Assembly (NCBI GenBank): GCA_023853785.1 | Contig: JAJIRX010000490.1 | Coordinates: 104,323-168,322 of the forward strand | DNA: 64,000 bases | Direction: 5' to 3' | Source of the DNA: Psilocybe azurescens | Lineage: Eukaryota; Basidiomycota; Agaricomycetes; Agaricales; Agrocybaceae | Shown: one piece after another, positions 47,221-58,189 of the stretch | Position numbering within the stretch: position 1 is the stretch's first letter | Layout of the letters: each line of letters starts with the position of its first letter | The notes under the pieces: generated by a model | The model's input: only the letters and a program-made list of their open reading frames with translations | Databases searched by the model: none | What the model was told of the DNA's origin: nothing | Made by a program: the position numbers and the translations under genes

Positions 47221-47988
47221 CAAACATGCGAGAAACCCCTTAAATGCTTCAATGCTTACGTCATGAATGACATTTTTGCCGTTCCGGCATGCAAGGTAGG
47301 GGATTGAAATACGATAACATTTGCCACAAGTTTTTCAAGCAGCGCAGCGTGCCGCATCAAAATTTGAAGTTAGCGTTACAACTTATGCATACTATCCCTA
47401 CCCGTTCTTCGTTTTGATCACATGTTTGGTTTGATACCCTTGCCCTCCTCCCCTTGCCATAATTTTTGTATATAAACTTTTATATTCCTATTATCAATGA
47501 ATGTGAATTTTAATTGAGGGAAAAACAAAAGCACTTTGAGGGAAACCGAATGAGGAGAAAAGGCCTCCCATCAATTTGCCGTCATCAGCCAATAAGCAAT
47601 CACATAATTAAGATTGGATCAAAAAGAAGAAAGGGTAAGGGATAGTAGCAGCCTTGCACATGCTTGCAATCTTTACATTTAATTTGTTATACTACAGTCG
47701 GTACTTTCTTTGCATTGAATATCTCTCTTTAATCAAGTATAACAAATGAAGCAGCAATAAGTATGCAGTGTTCTGTGCTTGAATTTATGTTTTCAATATT
47801 CAAAGAGATAGCTTTTACGACCATTGATGTTCGTTATCATCGTGTTTATACGAAGGGGTGATTTGCTGACTAATAAAACGGCAGATTCAACGGCAACACG
47901 GCTGCACGGCAGTACGAGTCGGACACTGAAGCCCAAAAGGTAATTATGCATGTAGCAACCCGGGTTTGATGTTGCCAAAATTCTTATT

Positions 47989-48039
47989 TAGCAACCCGGG
48001 TTGCATCATGGGAAGGGGGGTTGCCAAATAGATTAATCC
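47989..48039. repeat. Right terminal inverted repeat of the MITE
   Basis: Reverse-complement partner of 47170-47220; contains the 14-bp palindrome GCAACCCGGGTTGC. Confidence 0.85.
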
Positions 48040-48139
48040 GTTGATGGGTCTCAGCGCTATGCCGCATGAGGCTGCTTACGTACCGGTCGTCTTTCGCGCA
48101 CAAAACGGGACTAAAGTAGGGTCCCAATTGTTTTGGCCG

Positions 48140-48147
48140 TATATAAG
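48140..48147 (+). promoter_or_regulatory. TATA box of the third PLAC8 gene
   Basis: TATATAAG, 98 bp before the ATG at 48238. It lies outside and to the right of the MITE. Confidence 0.6.
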
Positions 48148-48237
48148 AGCGCTGTGACCCGAAATTGATATTCTTCACAATCCCAAAGACACCCCATCCC
48201 CTCCGAGGTCGTCAAGTTTATTCGCATTCTCTTCGAC

Positions 48238-48840
48238 ATGGCATACAATCAGCAGCAGCCCATGGCCAACCCTGGCATGCAAGTCAATGGCGGTAACAGG
48301 AACGCTAACAACGTCCCCGTCAACGCCGATGGGACTCGTGAATGGAGTCACGGTCTGTTTGATTGTTGCGGCGACGCCGGAACCTGTACGTCTCTCTATC
48401 TTGTTCTCATAAAATTCATGCGTGAAACGGTATTTGACTTATGTCTCTTTTCTTTATCCAGTCATAGTCGCCTGCTGCTTCCCCTGCATCACCTACGGTC
48501 AAGTGAAGCGCCGCGCTGAGCATCTCGCCAGCAAGGGATACCCTGACCCTGAGCACGGTGGTCTATGCTCATCTGACTGCTGCATCCATGGCTGCATCAC
48601 AATGTGGATTCGGATGGATCATGCAGGTAATTATCTATGACAAAAACTTCCTGTGATTAGCGCCTTGACTAATAACTCAATCATTAGATGATGAACCGTG
48701 GACATATCAGAGGACGATACAACATTGCTGGTGGAGGAGGCGGCGACTGCTGCTCTGCCTTCTGCTGCACGCCCTGCGAACTCACTCAAGAGTCCCGAGA
48801 GCTGGAGCTCGAGGAACAGACCTGCCACAAGCAAGGCTGA
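48238..48840 (+). CDS. PLAC8/DUF614 family protein, copy 3 (one frame break)
   Basis: Three exons with introns after GDAGTC and after the MQ codons. The N-terminus is [19 protein letters not shown], then [51 protein letters not shown], and a last exon with [25 protein letters not shown] ending at TGA 48838-48840. In exon 2 near 48603-48607 (AATGTGGATT) two bases appear missing, so GFGWIMQ is read out of frame; the last exon is in frame with the intended Cys pattern. Expected length about 155 aa. It is promoter-proximal to the MITE at 47170-48039. Confidence 0.8.
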
Positions 48841-49524
48841 ACCTTATAAAAATATTGGTTTCTCTGCATTTTTCTTCCTTTTGTAATTTTGTATTATACC
48901 CGATTGCCGTATCTTCAAACTGTAGGATTTCTGATCCTTTGCTTTAATCATCAATTCTCTTCCTATGCAATTTGAACCAATCACTATACTATTGTCAGTG
49001 ATAGAGAAGGTTTCGCACAACGCTCCCACATGTCGCCTGTGGCACGGTCGCTATGATGGTACATCACGATGCGCACGTCGTGTCCAACACTTATATCCTG
49101 ACACTGTTGCTCTTTCATGTCCTCTAATTTAACTGCGATTCCCATGTTCAATTATTAAGAAGCATATCAATCAACGACCAAAGATAAGTCTGACTGGTTT
49201 AGAACAGAGTTTGACCATTCCAGCTTCATTCAAGCTGCCAGTTTAACAATGGATTGGAAGTGTTGAAAAAATCGTCTTCTCTTGATGTCCATGGCCGTGG
49301 ATTCTAGGGGACAGGAGCTCGCTATTAACGGAGCGACATCCAACTGAATTGGATGTAAATCCGGACGCGCCCCAAACACGCGTCGCGTCGCGTACCGTAA
49401 TACCACGTGACAGCACCGAAATATTCGAACCTCCTGACGGGTTGCATGTTTCTTTTCTTGTTCGACATTCGCTCCTTTCTTATAGCTTACATGCATCGCA
49501 TGTTCATTCTCACCTCCCATCACC
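48841..49524. other. Spacer between PLAC8 copy 3 and an F-box gene
   Basis: No supported gene; the minus ORF 49230-49535 overlaps the F-box start and lacks any signature. Confidence 0.4.
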
Positions 49525-51265
49525 ATGATATCCAATCTCCCCGACGAAATATGGTCGCAGATATTCGATCTCGCCGCCGATGAAGATATCCTTTTTCAAC
49601 ATGGATTCCCAACGGTTATGGCGGAATCAGCGTGGTATAAAGATCCGTTTGTGGATATGCTGCCTACTCCGCAGGATAATAGGAGGTTGTCTTTGGAGTC
49701 CATGAGGTGGAGGCTGAGGTCCCCCAGGAGGCTATGAATCTGCTGCAAAGGAGGAGTTACGCGACAAAGAAAGTAAGCTTTGGATTTACTTTGTGATGTT
49801 TTGAAAACATCTCGAGTTTACAGTCTCAACGTTCCCTGGATGTTACGTATCGACTAACTTCTCTCTAACAGGCCATTATATCCACATGCCGACAATGGCG
49901 GAACGTAGGATCTGAATTCCTCTTCCGCTGTCTACATTTCAGCGATCCATCAAAGATGATTACTTTGTGCTCCATCCTCGACAAATCAGCATCGTCCACT
50001 ACAACCGTGACATCCTCATTTGGCTGGTGGACGCGGAGAATACATCTGTCGCGGTACCACCCTTCCCCGAGTCAGGGCCTCACTTTACAGGATCTGGAAA
50101 ATGCACTCGTATCTATCATCCGACACTGCCCCAATCTCGAAATCTTCGTCGTCGAACGGCCGATGGGGAAGCGTTTGGTCCGGTGGCTGACGCCCTGGCC
50201 ATGTACTCGTCGCGCAAGCTGCACACGGTGCAGTGGAACGTCCCGGGCGCGTCGCTCGCCAAGGTCATCTGGGCGCTCAACTCGCTGCCTAACATCGTCG
50301 CTGCTCACATCGACGTGGAAAGTCCGGTGCCCGTCGCACAGGAGTACGCGCACCTCGGGTCGGCTTCAGGTTACCCCTGAAGCTGCCGTTCCTGCAGCAG
50401 CTCTCGCTGCGGGGCTACGTCGAAGAGATCGTTGAGCAGGCCGCGGGGTGGGACCTCCCTCGCTGCGCGGGTTCTCCATCGACTCCGGCGCGAGCGCCCT
50501 CGACGTGCCTGATGTGGTCGAGTTCGTCCGGGCCCACGGGCTGTCGCTCGCCCTCCTCGACCTGAACTGCCACCCTCTGCTCGACGTCGCGGCCATCCTG
50601 GATCTCTGCCCCAACCTCTCGACGTTCACGTTCAACGCGGACTGGGACATCCCGAGCGAGCTCGTGCACCACCCGCACCCGAACCTCACTGCGATCGGCC
50701 TGCACGGCCTGGGTGCTGCCTTCGGGGTCGGGTACGCCGCCGCGACGTCTGTCGATCCCATGCGCACGAAGATCACGCAGCGCTTGAACGAGCTGAATGT
50801 GTCCGCGCTGACGCGGCGCAATTTTCCGAAGCTGGCAAGGGTAAGGGCTCTGAGCCGCACGATGCTAAATGATCTGAACCGTGCGGACGGGCCGTCGGTG
50901 GAGAATGGGGGTATGCAAGGTGGAATAAGTGGTGGAATGCGTGTGCGGGCAATGGGATCAAGCTGGAGGATTGTACGGGGCAGGCGTTGGGCACGCTTCC
51001 GCAGGAGGAAGAAGAGGAGGACGATCAGGAAGATGAGGAGGAAGAGGAAGAAGACGAGAGCGAAGAAGACGATAGCGATGGGTGGGGATCTGAGGAGGAA
51101 GAGGAGGAGGCAACGGGGTATAACGTCCCTCCACTACCCGCAGGAAACGGGCGTACGATGGAGTTGACGCGATTGCTGCAGGAGGTCAGGGCTATGAACG
51201 AGGAACGCGACGAAGCTCTCATCTCCAGGATACGGATACCAAGACCTGATTCTCCAGGCATATAG
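49525..51265 (+). CDS. F-box protein with acidic C-terminal tail (several frame breaks)
   Basis: Likely SCF adaptor. The start MISNLPDEIWSQIFDLAADED is a clear F-box N-terminus. After an intron, SYATKKAIISTCRQWRNVGSEFLFRCL follows, then a leucine-rich region (ENALVSIIRHCPNLEIFVVERP, LHTVQWNVPGASL, LPLKLPFLQQLSLRGY, LDLNCHPLLDVAAILDLCPNL), a KWWNACAGNGIKLEDC end and an Asp/Glu-rich tail (about 51000-51110). Frame breaks: near 49694, at a G4 run 50165-50168, at G3 50357-50359, at C3 50457-50459, and between 50885 and 50905. Each is resolved by one base; the three best-defined sites lack one base in a short G or C run. GC content is higher from 50.1 to 51 kb than in neighbours. Confidence 0.75.
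51000..51115 (+). other. Low-complexity Asp/Glu-coding tract
   Basis: GAG/GAA/GAC-rich purine stretch at the 3' end of the F-box gene, encoding about 35 acidic residues. The opposite strand reads as an artefactual poly-Ser ORF. Confidence 0.85.
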
Positions 51266-52408
51266 ATAGATCATACCCTGATACCATTTTGCTGACGGCA
51301 CAGACGTTCATATACGTTGCGTAATGTTCTGTTCGTCATATACATATGTATGTATGAAATACCATTTCATCTCCCGCCACGTCTATAAGGTCGACTCTGT
51401 ATCACCCGCGCCGCTGCACTCGGCTAAGCCATTCACCGAAGGGCTCGAACGGTGTATCGATGCTTTGAGGCTTTATGTTACTAGTGATTACTAGTGGCCT
51501 TTATTTTACTAGCCTGGTTGTTGGAACTTTAACGCCACGGTCGACAGCACTTATCAAATGTATACACTGCTTGATAAAGTTTCATATTCAAGTTCACATA
51601 TTTATCTTATCACATCGACGACCGTTGTTGTAGTTGTTGCGCCACTTATGTACGCCTCCCAAGTATGTAACCCATAATTTCAAAGCCCAACATCGATCGG
51701 CTTTGTTTACAGTGCCGAGCCCAGTATACTGGCTCCGTCTAGAAGGACTATGGTCAGTCGGTGAGACTCGAGTCTCGGTGTGTGTGGGTCGACTTGCAAC
51801 CCCTTTCAATTTGTACTTCTTACTTAGAAAAGGAATTTTAAATAGGTTGAGAACTGAGTATATGGAACTCGCTGTTCGGGCAGGCGTCTTCGATGTGATA
51901 TATCTATCATATTGCTCCTTCTAACTCTTCTCCGATTTATTGCCTGATGGCTTTCTATCGGTAAGGGTTCACCCATTTCGCTGTTGGGCTTACGATAATT
52001 GCCAAGTTCGAATCTAGTGGCGAGTTCCTTGCTGTTCCTTATACTGAGAAGCTCAGCAACCGTTGTGAAGTAAAAGTTCAAAGAAGCGAATAAGGTCTAA
52101 AAAGTACAAGAAAGGCGATAGCGTTTATTGCGATTTATGGACTGCGATGTCTGCTCATTTTGCATGATGGACCATCATAGAACCGTGGACGAGTTCATCA
52201 GAAGTGCAATAAGTTACGCGGCGGAGTCCGAACCGGAGACAGAAATGGTAACGCGGGTGTCTAGAATCCTTGGAAGCTCCCTTGTTCATCCCAGGGATTC
52301 AGAGACGACATGTGCTCGAATTAATGCCTGAACTCTCTTCCCGACATTATCACCCAACGTCCAGTTCGCACTCATAATCCCTCTTATTCGACGCGTCGTT
52401 CTCATTAA
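51266..52408. other. 1.1 kb without a supported gene
   Basis: No domain-bearing ORF on either strand. Right end carries the promoter of the Ser-rich protein gene. Confidence 0.4.
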
Positions 52409-53339
52409 ATGGTATATTCCGCAGTCGAGAGCATTAGAATCATGGACAGAAACCTCGAACCGCTCGAAAAGGTACGTGTTGTTTAAATTACAGCTGCATC
52501 TTACATGTACTTACATTCAGTGGATATAATAGATTTTTCAGCAATTGGAAAGGGAGAGCGAGCAGAAGGCCCGAGAACAGCTCACCGACTCTCCGGATGG
52601 GAGGCCTGGGAGCTCCCTTGCCATCAAAAGGATTAGAGAAAGACGGCGAGGTAGCATCTCAATATCACGGATAGGCCAGGTACGTCTGCTTCCCCGCATA
52701 TCTTGGACCCCCGCTTAAGCCTCCCACAGCTCGCGGAAGATGTTTCAACGGCGGAGAGCAAGGGCCCACAACGCCTTCGCTTATGAAAATCACCTCGAAT
52801 TCACCGTTCTTCCAAGCCCAAATGGCGGTGAGTGCAATTCTATTGTTGCCCAATGCTTTTGTGCTCATACTCTGTTCTAGAACGACAGCACGGATTCCAT
52901 TGCCTCCGGAGCGTCAGCCTATTCGAACGACCATGCACACACTGAAGACGACAACCACGTCACGCAAATGCACCACATAGCAGCCCGCCCGAGCATCTCC
53001 TCCAAGATGATCCCACGGCGGCTCAGCCGGTCTCAGTCCACCAGCATCATTCCGCCCAGGGGCGCACCGACAATAGACTCGTCTGTCATCATCGGCGTGT
53101 CTGTCCAAGAAGCGACGGTGGAATCTGACGGCGAAGATGATGGGGCTGTGGTGACTAGGTCGCGGCGCACGAGCATCCAAGCTGCAGGGACGCTGAGACA
53201 TCAATCCTCTCGGTTGACAATACCTGCTCCCAAAGTCCCCAATAGCATGAGCAGCATGGGCTGGCTAGCAAAAGCCAAGGACTTCACCTTAAGATTTGCC
53301 CGGAAAAATAGACCTTCGATCCCTGTCCAACATTCGTGA
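52409..53339 (+). CDS. Ser-rich, low-complexity protein, unknown function
   Basis: Four exons (52409-52471, 52542-52679, 52720-52827, 52881-53339) sum exactly to 255 aa. The acceptor for exon 3 must be the AAG at 52719, not the CAG 11 bp later, to keep the frame. The protein is polar: an N-terminal coiled stretch (DRNLEPLEK ... LERESEQKAREQL), a basic block (IKRIRERRRGSISISRIG), then Ser/Thr/Arg-rich disorder with DGEDDGAVVTRSRRTS and a C-terminal WLAKAKDFTLRFARKNRP. No domain is recognised. Repeated RRxS motifs would suit basophilic kinases. Disorder and charge suggest a regulatory or scaffold protein; this is inference. Confidence 0.65.
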
Positions 53340-54416
53340 ACCCTGGATGACAACTTTTTTTTACCCCTGTGCTTTTCTTCTTTCCTTTCTTCTTTCCTGT
53401 CCCCATTTGTGTACTATTTTAGGACCGTTTCTATTTTCTTTTCGGGCTTCCTTCACCTTTCTCCTTTGTCTTTTTCGTCATACATATCATCTCATCGTCG
53501 TCGTTGTCTCTTTTCGCTTTGACACTGCAGTTTTCTCTCCTTTTAGTAACACAAATATGCTTTTACATTTACATGCAATCTTGTATAGGCTCCCCATGGT
53601 GCACCCTCTCCATTTCAATCCCATGCGTTTTGATCTCATTTTCAAATCTCGTGTCAGGGTGGTAAAATATTCCTGGCCAGTGGCAACACGTGTTTTGAAA
53701 TTCCCAAGCCTCGGTAGCTGCATCGGTGCCGGGGATCAGGAGAAATTTCAAACGGACCATTAACCCCGGGCGACGATCGCTATGCTGAGTATATGGAGTC
53801 CGCTTCACCTCTCTAGATTCGCTCTACCAGCCCTCGACGACTTGGGGCAGGTGTATAACACTGAGGAGGCCCTCCGCAGGTTGCACTTCCCATGAACTCT
53901 AATCTGCGGTGCGATCAATCGCAAGGTGTGTAATACTACTATGCATGTCTCCGAGTCGGACCTTTCAGGCTTCTGTCAAAGTATCTGAACTGCATGATTT
54001 CCTCTCGACAGCCCAGAAATTAGACTCAATGCTTGTGGCCAGTCACATGCGCGGAGAGTGCGTGCTCGGACGAGCGTGGATTCAGTCTTCGAATCCTGTG
54101 CCTTTATCTCTCAGGAGTCAACGGCCTATCAATCTCGTCTGCTCTCGGTTCTCGGTTCGGGTTCAGAGGCGTTCTATGAGTCCAGTGTGGGATACGATCT
54201 GGTACAATCCCAGTTCTTTGGCATTTTCACTTTGTCATGTGGCAACCTTTTCAATTGTGCTTTAACAAGGCGGCAGGCTGCAACAGTCGGGTGCACGTTG
54301 TCCTATGCTGTATTTAGACGGTTTTGTAGAAGAACCAGATAACTTTGCGATGCGACCTTGTGCGAACATGTCATACTTTGATGTCGTACCTTGCCCCAGC
54401 CGTCCAGAAATAGCTT
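53340..54416. other. 3' flank and spacer
   Basis: T-rich pyrimidine tract 53355-53530 after the Ser-rich gene, then sequence with no supported ORF. Confidence 0.4.
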
Positions 54417-54641
54417 GTGCATGGTTGGGGCTGGATTCGTAATACAGCAGGGGAGCGGTTACTGTGGGTTCCCTATCCAGATAATAAGCTGGCTTGGAGT
54501 GAGCGCAGACGAAGCGATGATAACAGGGAGGCATCCACTGCTCAGGACACCGTTTTGAATGTGATGGATCCAGCAACAGATAAAATCGTTCTAATCTACG
54601 TTATTAACTTCCTGGAGAGCGACGGAGCACAGGGAGAGTAG
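54417..54641 (+). pseudogene. Possible gene remnant, WD/NACHT-associated C-terminus
   Basis: A 74-codon ORF with GWIRNTAGERLLWVPYPDNK. This W-x-x-x-G-E-x-L-L-W-V-P pattern resembles the C-terminal end of basidiomycete NACHT/WD40 repeat proteins. No upstream repeats are found, so if real it is a relic. The match is from memory of the motif and weak. Confidence 0.25.
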
Positions 54642-54817
54642 TAGAGACCGCCAAACCTGAAATCTGACAGGTAGCAGACAAGCTTAAACGACTCTGAAGA
54701 TTAAATGATCAAGGCCAGAAGGAGGAATTTATTGTTTTCAAAAATTTAAACCTTTCTCCTAAATTTGCCGCCGCTGTTCATTGTTTCTCTGTTTTTATCC
54801 ACGGAGTCCTTAGTTGT

Positions 54818-55490
54818 CTATAACAATGCTTTAGCCAGCGGAACTATAACAATACCAAATTCAGAAATAAATTTACCATACAAAGGCAATACATAGGAAA
54901 CGATTCCTTCGTCGGTCCACCCAAAATTAACGAGCGCGTCCCTCTCACTTGCGTCCGTCGTGACCCAGTGATCAGTCCTCGCAGGCAAGCTCAGCTGATA
55001 AAGCGGAACACTGCTGCAAATCTGTGTTGTATACACATACGCGATGAGGCCAAAATTTACCGGGAACCCAGGGACAGTTGGAGGATCAGTGGTCGTAGAA
55101 GTAGCCAATATAATATCTGAGGCAAGCGTATCGCTGCCCATGCGAAATAGAGGAACAGTGTTGATCTGTGGCGTCTTCCAAGCGCGGAATATTTCTCCTT
55201 GGATCTCATAGTCAACCGTGCCAGTGTTTATCGTGTCCGCGTTAACGAAATCTGCAAGAAAGTTGACGTTGTGCGCTGTCAAGGTTCTGCTAAACCCTTC
55301 AACGAAAATCACGGCAAGAGACGGATCCCCGCATGTGTCCTCTGCACGTCGCTGTAGACAACCCATTTCAGAAATTTTTCAACATGCCCCCAGTAACTGC
55401 TGTATCACGTACGAGTGGGCTGCACGCAGCCAGTGAGGCATGACTCCATATAAAAACGGTAAGAATGAAGAGCGTGCTGCTGATTTTCAT
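54818..55490 (-). CDS. Secreted DUF5648-type protein (intact)
   Basis: Exons 55490-55413 and 55351-54818 sum to 203 aa. An N-terminal signal peptide (KISSTLFILTVFIWSHASLA) is followed by ACSP, then two copies of the DUF5648-like unit: VPLFRMGSDTLASD ... IAYVY and VPLYQLSLPARTDHWVTT ... GWTDEGIVSYVLPLYG. Such units occur in secreted, often lectin- or enzyme-associated, proteins; no reaction is known. The intron has a strong GTACGTG donor. A TATATAAG box is at 55557-55566, about 70 bp before the ATG, typical of a well-expressed secreted-protein gene. Confidence 0.8.
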
Positions 55491-57645
55491 TGTGTCAGTG
55501 ATTAGGCGGTTGGTTAATTGCGAGGACTGATGGAGAGAAATCGTTCTTGTCTGCCCGCTTATATAGCTTGGGGCCTAAGTCTGCGAGAGCGAACGTCTTC
55601 AGCGCTAGCGCCTGATCGAAAATAGGGCAGTCCGCCGGTGAAAGAAAATCCCCGGAAAAGGGCGCCTACTGGGCTTATAATAGTGCTCTACGTTTATCAA
55701 AATATTATCGACAGCACCAATACCAATATCTCTCACGCGAAGAGTGGTCTTCAGACTACTAGTAGCACGAGACGGATGCAATTTCCGCAGTAACACTAAT
55801 ATAGGTCTGTTGGTAGGAATATTCTCAGGGATCGATTTCTTACAGAATGAATGATGATGGCATGCGGTACGAAGCTCGTGGATTGAAGTGGGCTGTATTT
55901 TCCCGTGGTCTTGGGATATCGGATATAACAGAATTATCGCTGGCTATACGACAGTTGTTTATCTTGGTTCGACATTCGGGCGAAGCAGCAATCAAGTTCA
56001 TAACGCTTACCATTCGGATTCGCGTGACTTTTCAAGACCTGCTACTGTACATGCGACAACATTCTTTGGCCATATGTGCTACCGGTGATATATTCCCCGG
56101 AACAACAAAATAAGAATCTTTCTCATCGCACGCAGTTAAGATGTAGTGGTTATCATTGATCAATACAATTACGAACGAGAATAGCTGCAGACCCTAGGTG
56201 ATCGCTGTCAGTGGAATGCTCGTCTCCAGAGAATATGGATCATATAGAGGACGTTTATTAAAGCAAGCTCACAGTGAAATTTTTGGAACGTACCCAGAGT
56301 TTTGCACATAGGTTGATTTCAAGATCTTGAAGCCTGGCTATTTTAAGAACGGGAAATTGCCTCGCCATTGCTTAGTCGTCCTGACAGGCGCCCACAGCTG
56401 TCAACCCAGCCTTATGTCGGAAAAATCGAGATCAGAATATATGCATAGACATGAGCACATCTACACTTATCAGTCCATCAGCTTTTCGGCCGGTTGACAT
56501 GTTTCAATAATCTTCCTATATAATATTGTCGGAATGGTCAGACTGACCACCCATTGTCAGCAATATCATCTCATATCTGTTGGTACCAGATACTGGGCTT
56601 GTATATACAATCTGTACTGGTTGAAAAAACAAAAGATTCGAAATATTCAGAAATCACAATAAAATATTCAAAACCATTTGTATTTTTATATAGAGCTGTA
56701 CAGGATATGTAGCTACGACCTAGTTTACAGGAATTCTTAATCAATACAAAACCCTGAGTAAGAAAGATGTGCCTGATTAAGGTGTAAATCAGCAAGCGCT
56801 CTGAAAAAACTCAAGAGGAATATCAAAGGATTTACTCACCATCAGAAAGATGCAGCGCACAAAGATGTTAGCATCAACATCAGTAAGAAGGTGGAAAGGG
56901 ACTCACCGAGTGTGGGGGTTTGCAAAGCTGCAATTTTGTCCCAACAATAGTAAGCACCTGGATTGCTTGAGGGAGAAATGACAACTTACCTCTGTTAACC
57001 CAAGCTCCTTTAATTTTCAGTTAGCTGCGAGTAAAATCAGGACAAGACAAGATGCCCGAATCTAATTTCAAGGCGGCCTTATATACACACAAAGCTCATG
57101 CCCTAAACCCACAATGCTCCACACTCCACCAATGCCCCACTTGCACGACTACAACATGCTCCACTCAGGAAACTTAAGTCATATGACCGCTTTTGCTATA
57201 TTATTATGTTCAAGTCCGGTTGTGACATGCCATGTTCTTGTCGTAGTTAGGGTGTAGCCAAGTCATAGCCAAGGTCTAAATTTGCATAACCATTACTGAA
57301 GTTGTATGAGGTAAAGCAAGTCGAGCACCATGGCCAATTGAGGTCAGTAAGAGGACTCGCTGTTTCATTCTCTGAATGGTTGACGGTCACAGTCTAGCCA
57401 CCTTTATCTTCTAGATGTTTAGGTTAATCTGTAGAATAAGTCAAGTTAAAATTTTTGGTTCAGGCATATAACTGTAGGTCTGAATGATGAAGCGTGATAT
57501 GTTCTCACAAGCTCACAAGTGGGTGGCTTTTGCGTAGTGATCAAGCCCTGATCATCTGTACAAACAGATTATATGACCTGATCAACCTGCTGATATGGCT
57601 TCGTGCAAAGCTTGATCAGTTCTGATAAGTTTATCAGCTTCGTAG
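55491..57645. other. 2.1 kb left of the retrotransposon, no supported gene
   Basis: Beyond the DUF5648 promoter no domain-bearing ORF is seen. Around 57530-57640 the word TGATCA(G/A) recurs several times in both orientations. Around 56800-57060 some splice-like borders occur on the minus strand, but no protein could be assembled. Confidence 0.35.
55557..55566 (-). promoter_or_regulatory. TATA box of the secreted DUF5648 gene
   Basis: CTATATAAGC on the minus strand, about 70 bp upstream of the start codon at 55490. Confidence 0.65.
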
Positions 57646-57863
57646 TGTTACGATCTCAAGTTAGAGTCACGCAGTGTGCGTAATCTAACCACCAATCGTT
57701 TACAAGAACAAGTTCAAGTTCAGAGTAGAGCAGGTTTAAGCAGGTTGGATTCTCAAGAACTAGCTAAAGAATACAATGGATCCTTCCTGGTATAAATACT
57801 ATGAACTGTACAGCAAGTTGAAACAAGTTTGAATGTTCATCAGCAGATGTATATAAGAATAGA

Positions 57864-57969
57864 GGAAACAGATCAATCGTTCATCGAAAGATGTATCATA
57901 AAAGATGGAAGTGAAAGGAAACAGATCAAACGTTCATCGAAAGATGTATCATAAAAGATGGAAGTGAAA
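57864..57969. repeat. 53-bp tandem duplication inside the LTR
   Basis: Two head-to-tail copies beginning GGAAACAGATCAA(T/A)CGTTCATC, differing at about one position; also present in the other LTR, so it predates the insertion. Confidence 0.85.
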
Positions 57970-58054
57970 GTCCATCAGAGATATGATGGAGTTTCATAGA
58001 ATGATAGAAAACAAAGTTCATCAGAGCAGATGATGCTGTATCAATGATGTGAAG

Positions 58055-58113
58055 GATGACAAAGAAAAGGAAAAGAAAAGAAAAGAAAAGAGAAAGGGAA
58101 AAGAAAAAGACTT
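58055..58113. repeat. Purine-rich AAAAG tract in the LTR
   Basis: Consecutive AAAAG/GAAAAG units, present in the other LTR too (near 63946-63997). On the element's own sense strand this is a polypyrimidine tract at the start of the LTR. Confidence 0.85.
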
Positions 58114-58189
58114 GTCGTAACATTACCCCGTACTACACTCCTTATGCCTCAGAAGGAGTGAAGTCTATTACTTGTACGAGTTCATTAGT

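Larger units (their letters stand above)
47164..48045. mobile_element. Non-autonomous DNA transposon (MITE-like) with 6-bp target duplication
   Basis: The element spans 47170-48039 (870 bp), flanked by GTTGAT at 47164-47169 and 48040-48045. Terminal inverted repeats of about 50 bp start GGATTAATCTATTTGGCAACC; after 23 identical bases they continue with a few mismatches through GCAACCC(C)GGGTTGCTAA. A perfect 14-bp palindrome GCAACCCGGGTTGC sits in the right repeat (47991-48004), and a further CAACCCGGGT copy lies at 47957. The interior is AT-rich with no transposase ORF. A 6-bp duplication is uncommon among fungal cut-and-paste families, so I do not assign one. It ends about 195 bp before the third PLAC8 gene. 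Confidence 0.85.
57646..58122 (-). repeat. 3' LTR of the chromovirus (left in window)
   Basis: 477 bp, starting TGTTACG and ending CGTAACA. Contains a 53-bp tandem duplication at 57864-57916 and 57917-57969 and a purine-rich (AAAAG)n tract at 58055-58113. About five differences from the other LTR by eye, indicating a young insertion. Confidence 0.95.

Noticed and set aside
51025..51261. Minus ORF ending in a poly-Ser stretch
   Set aside because: Antisense of the acidic tail of the F-box gene.
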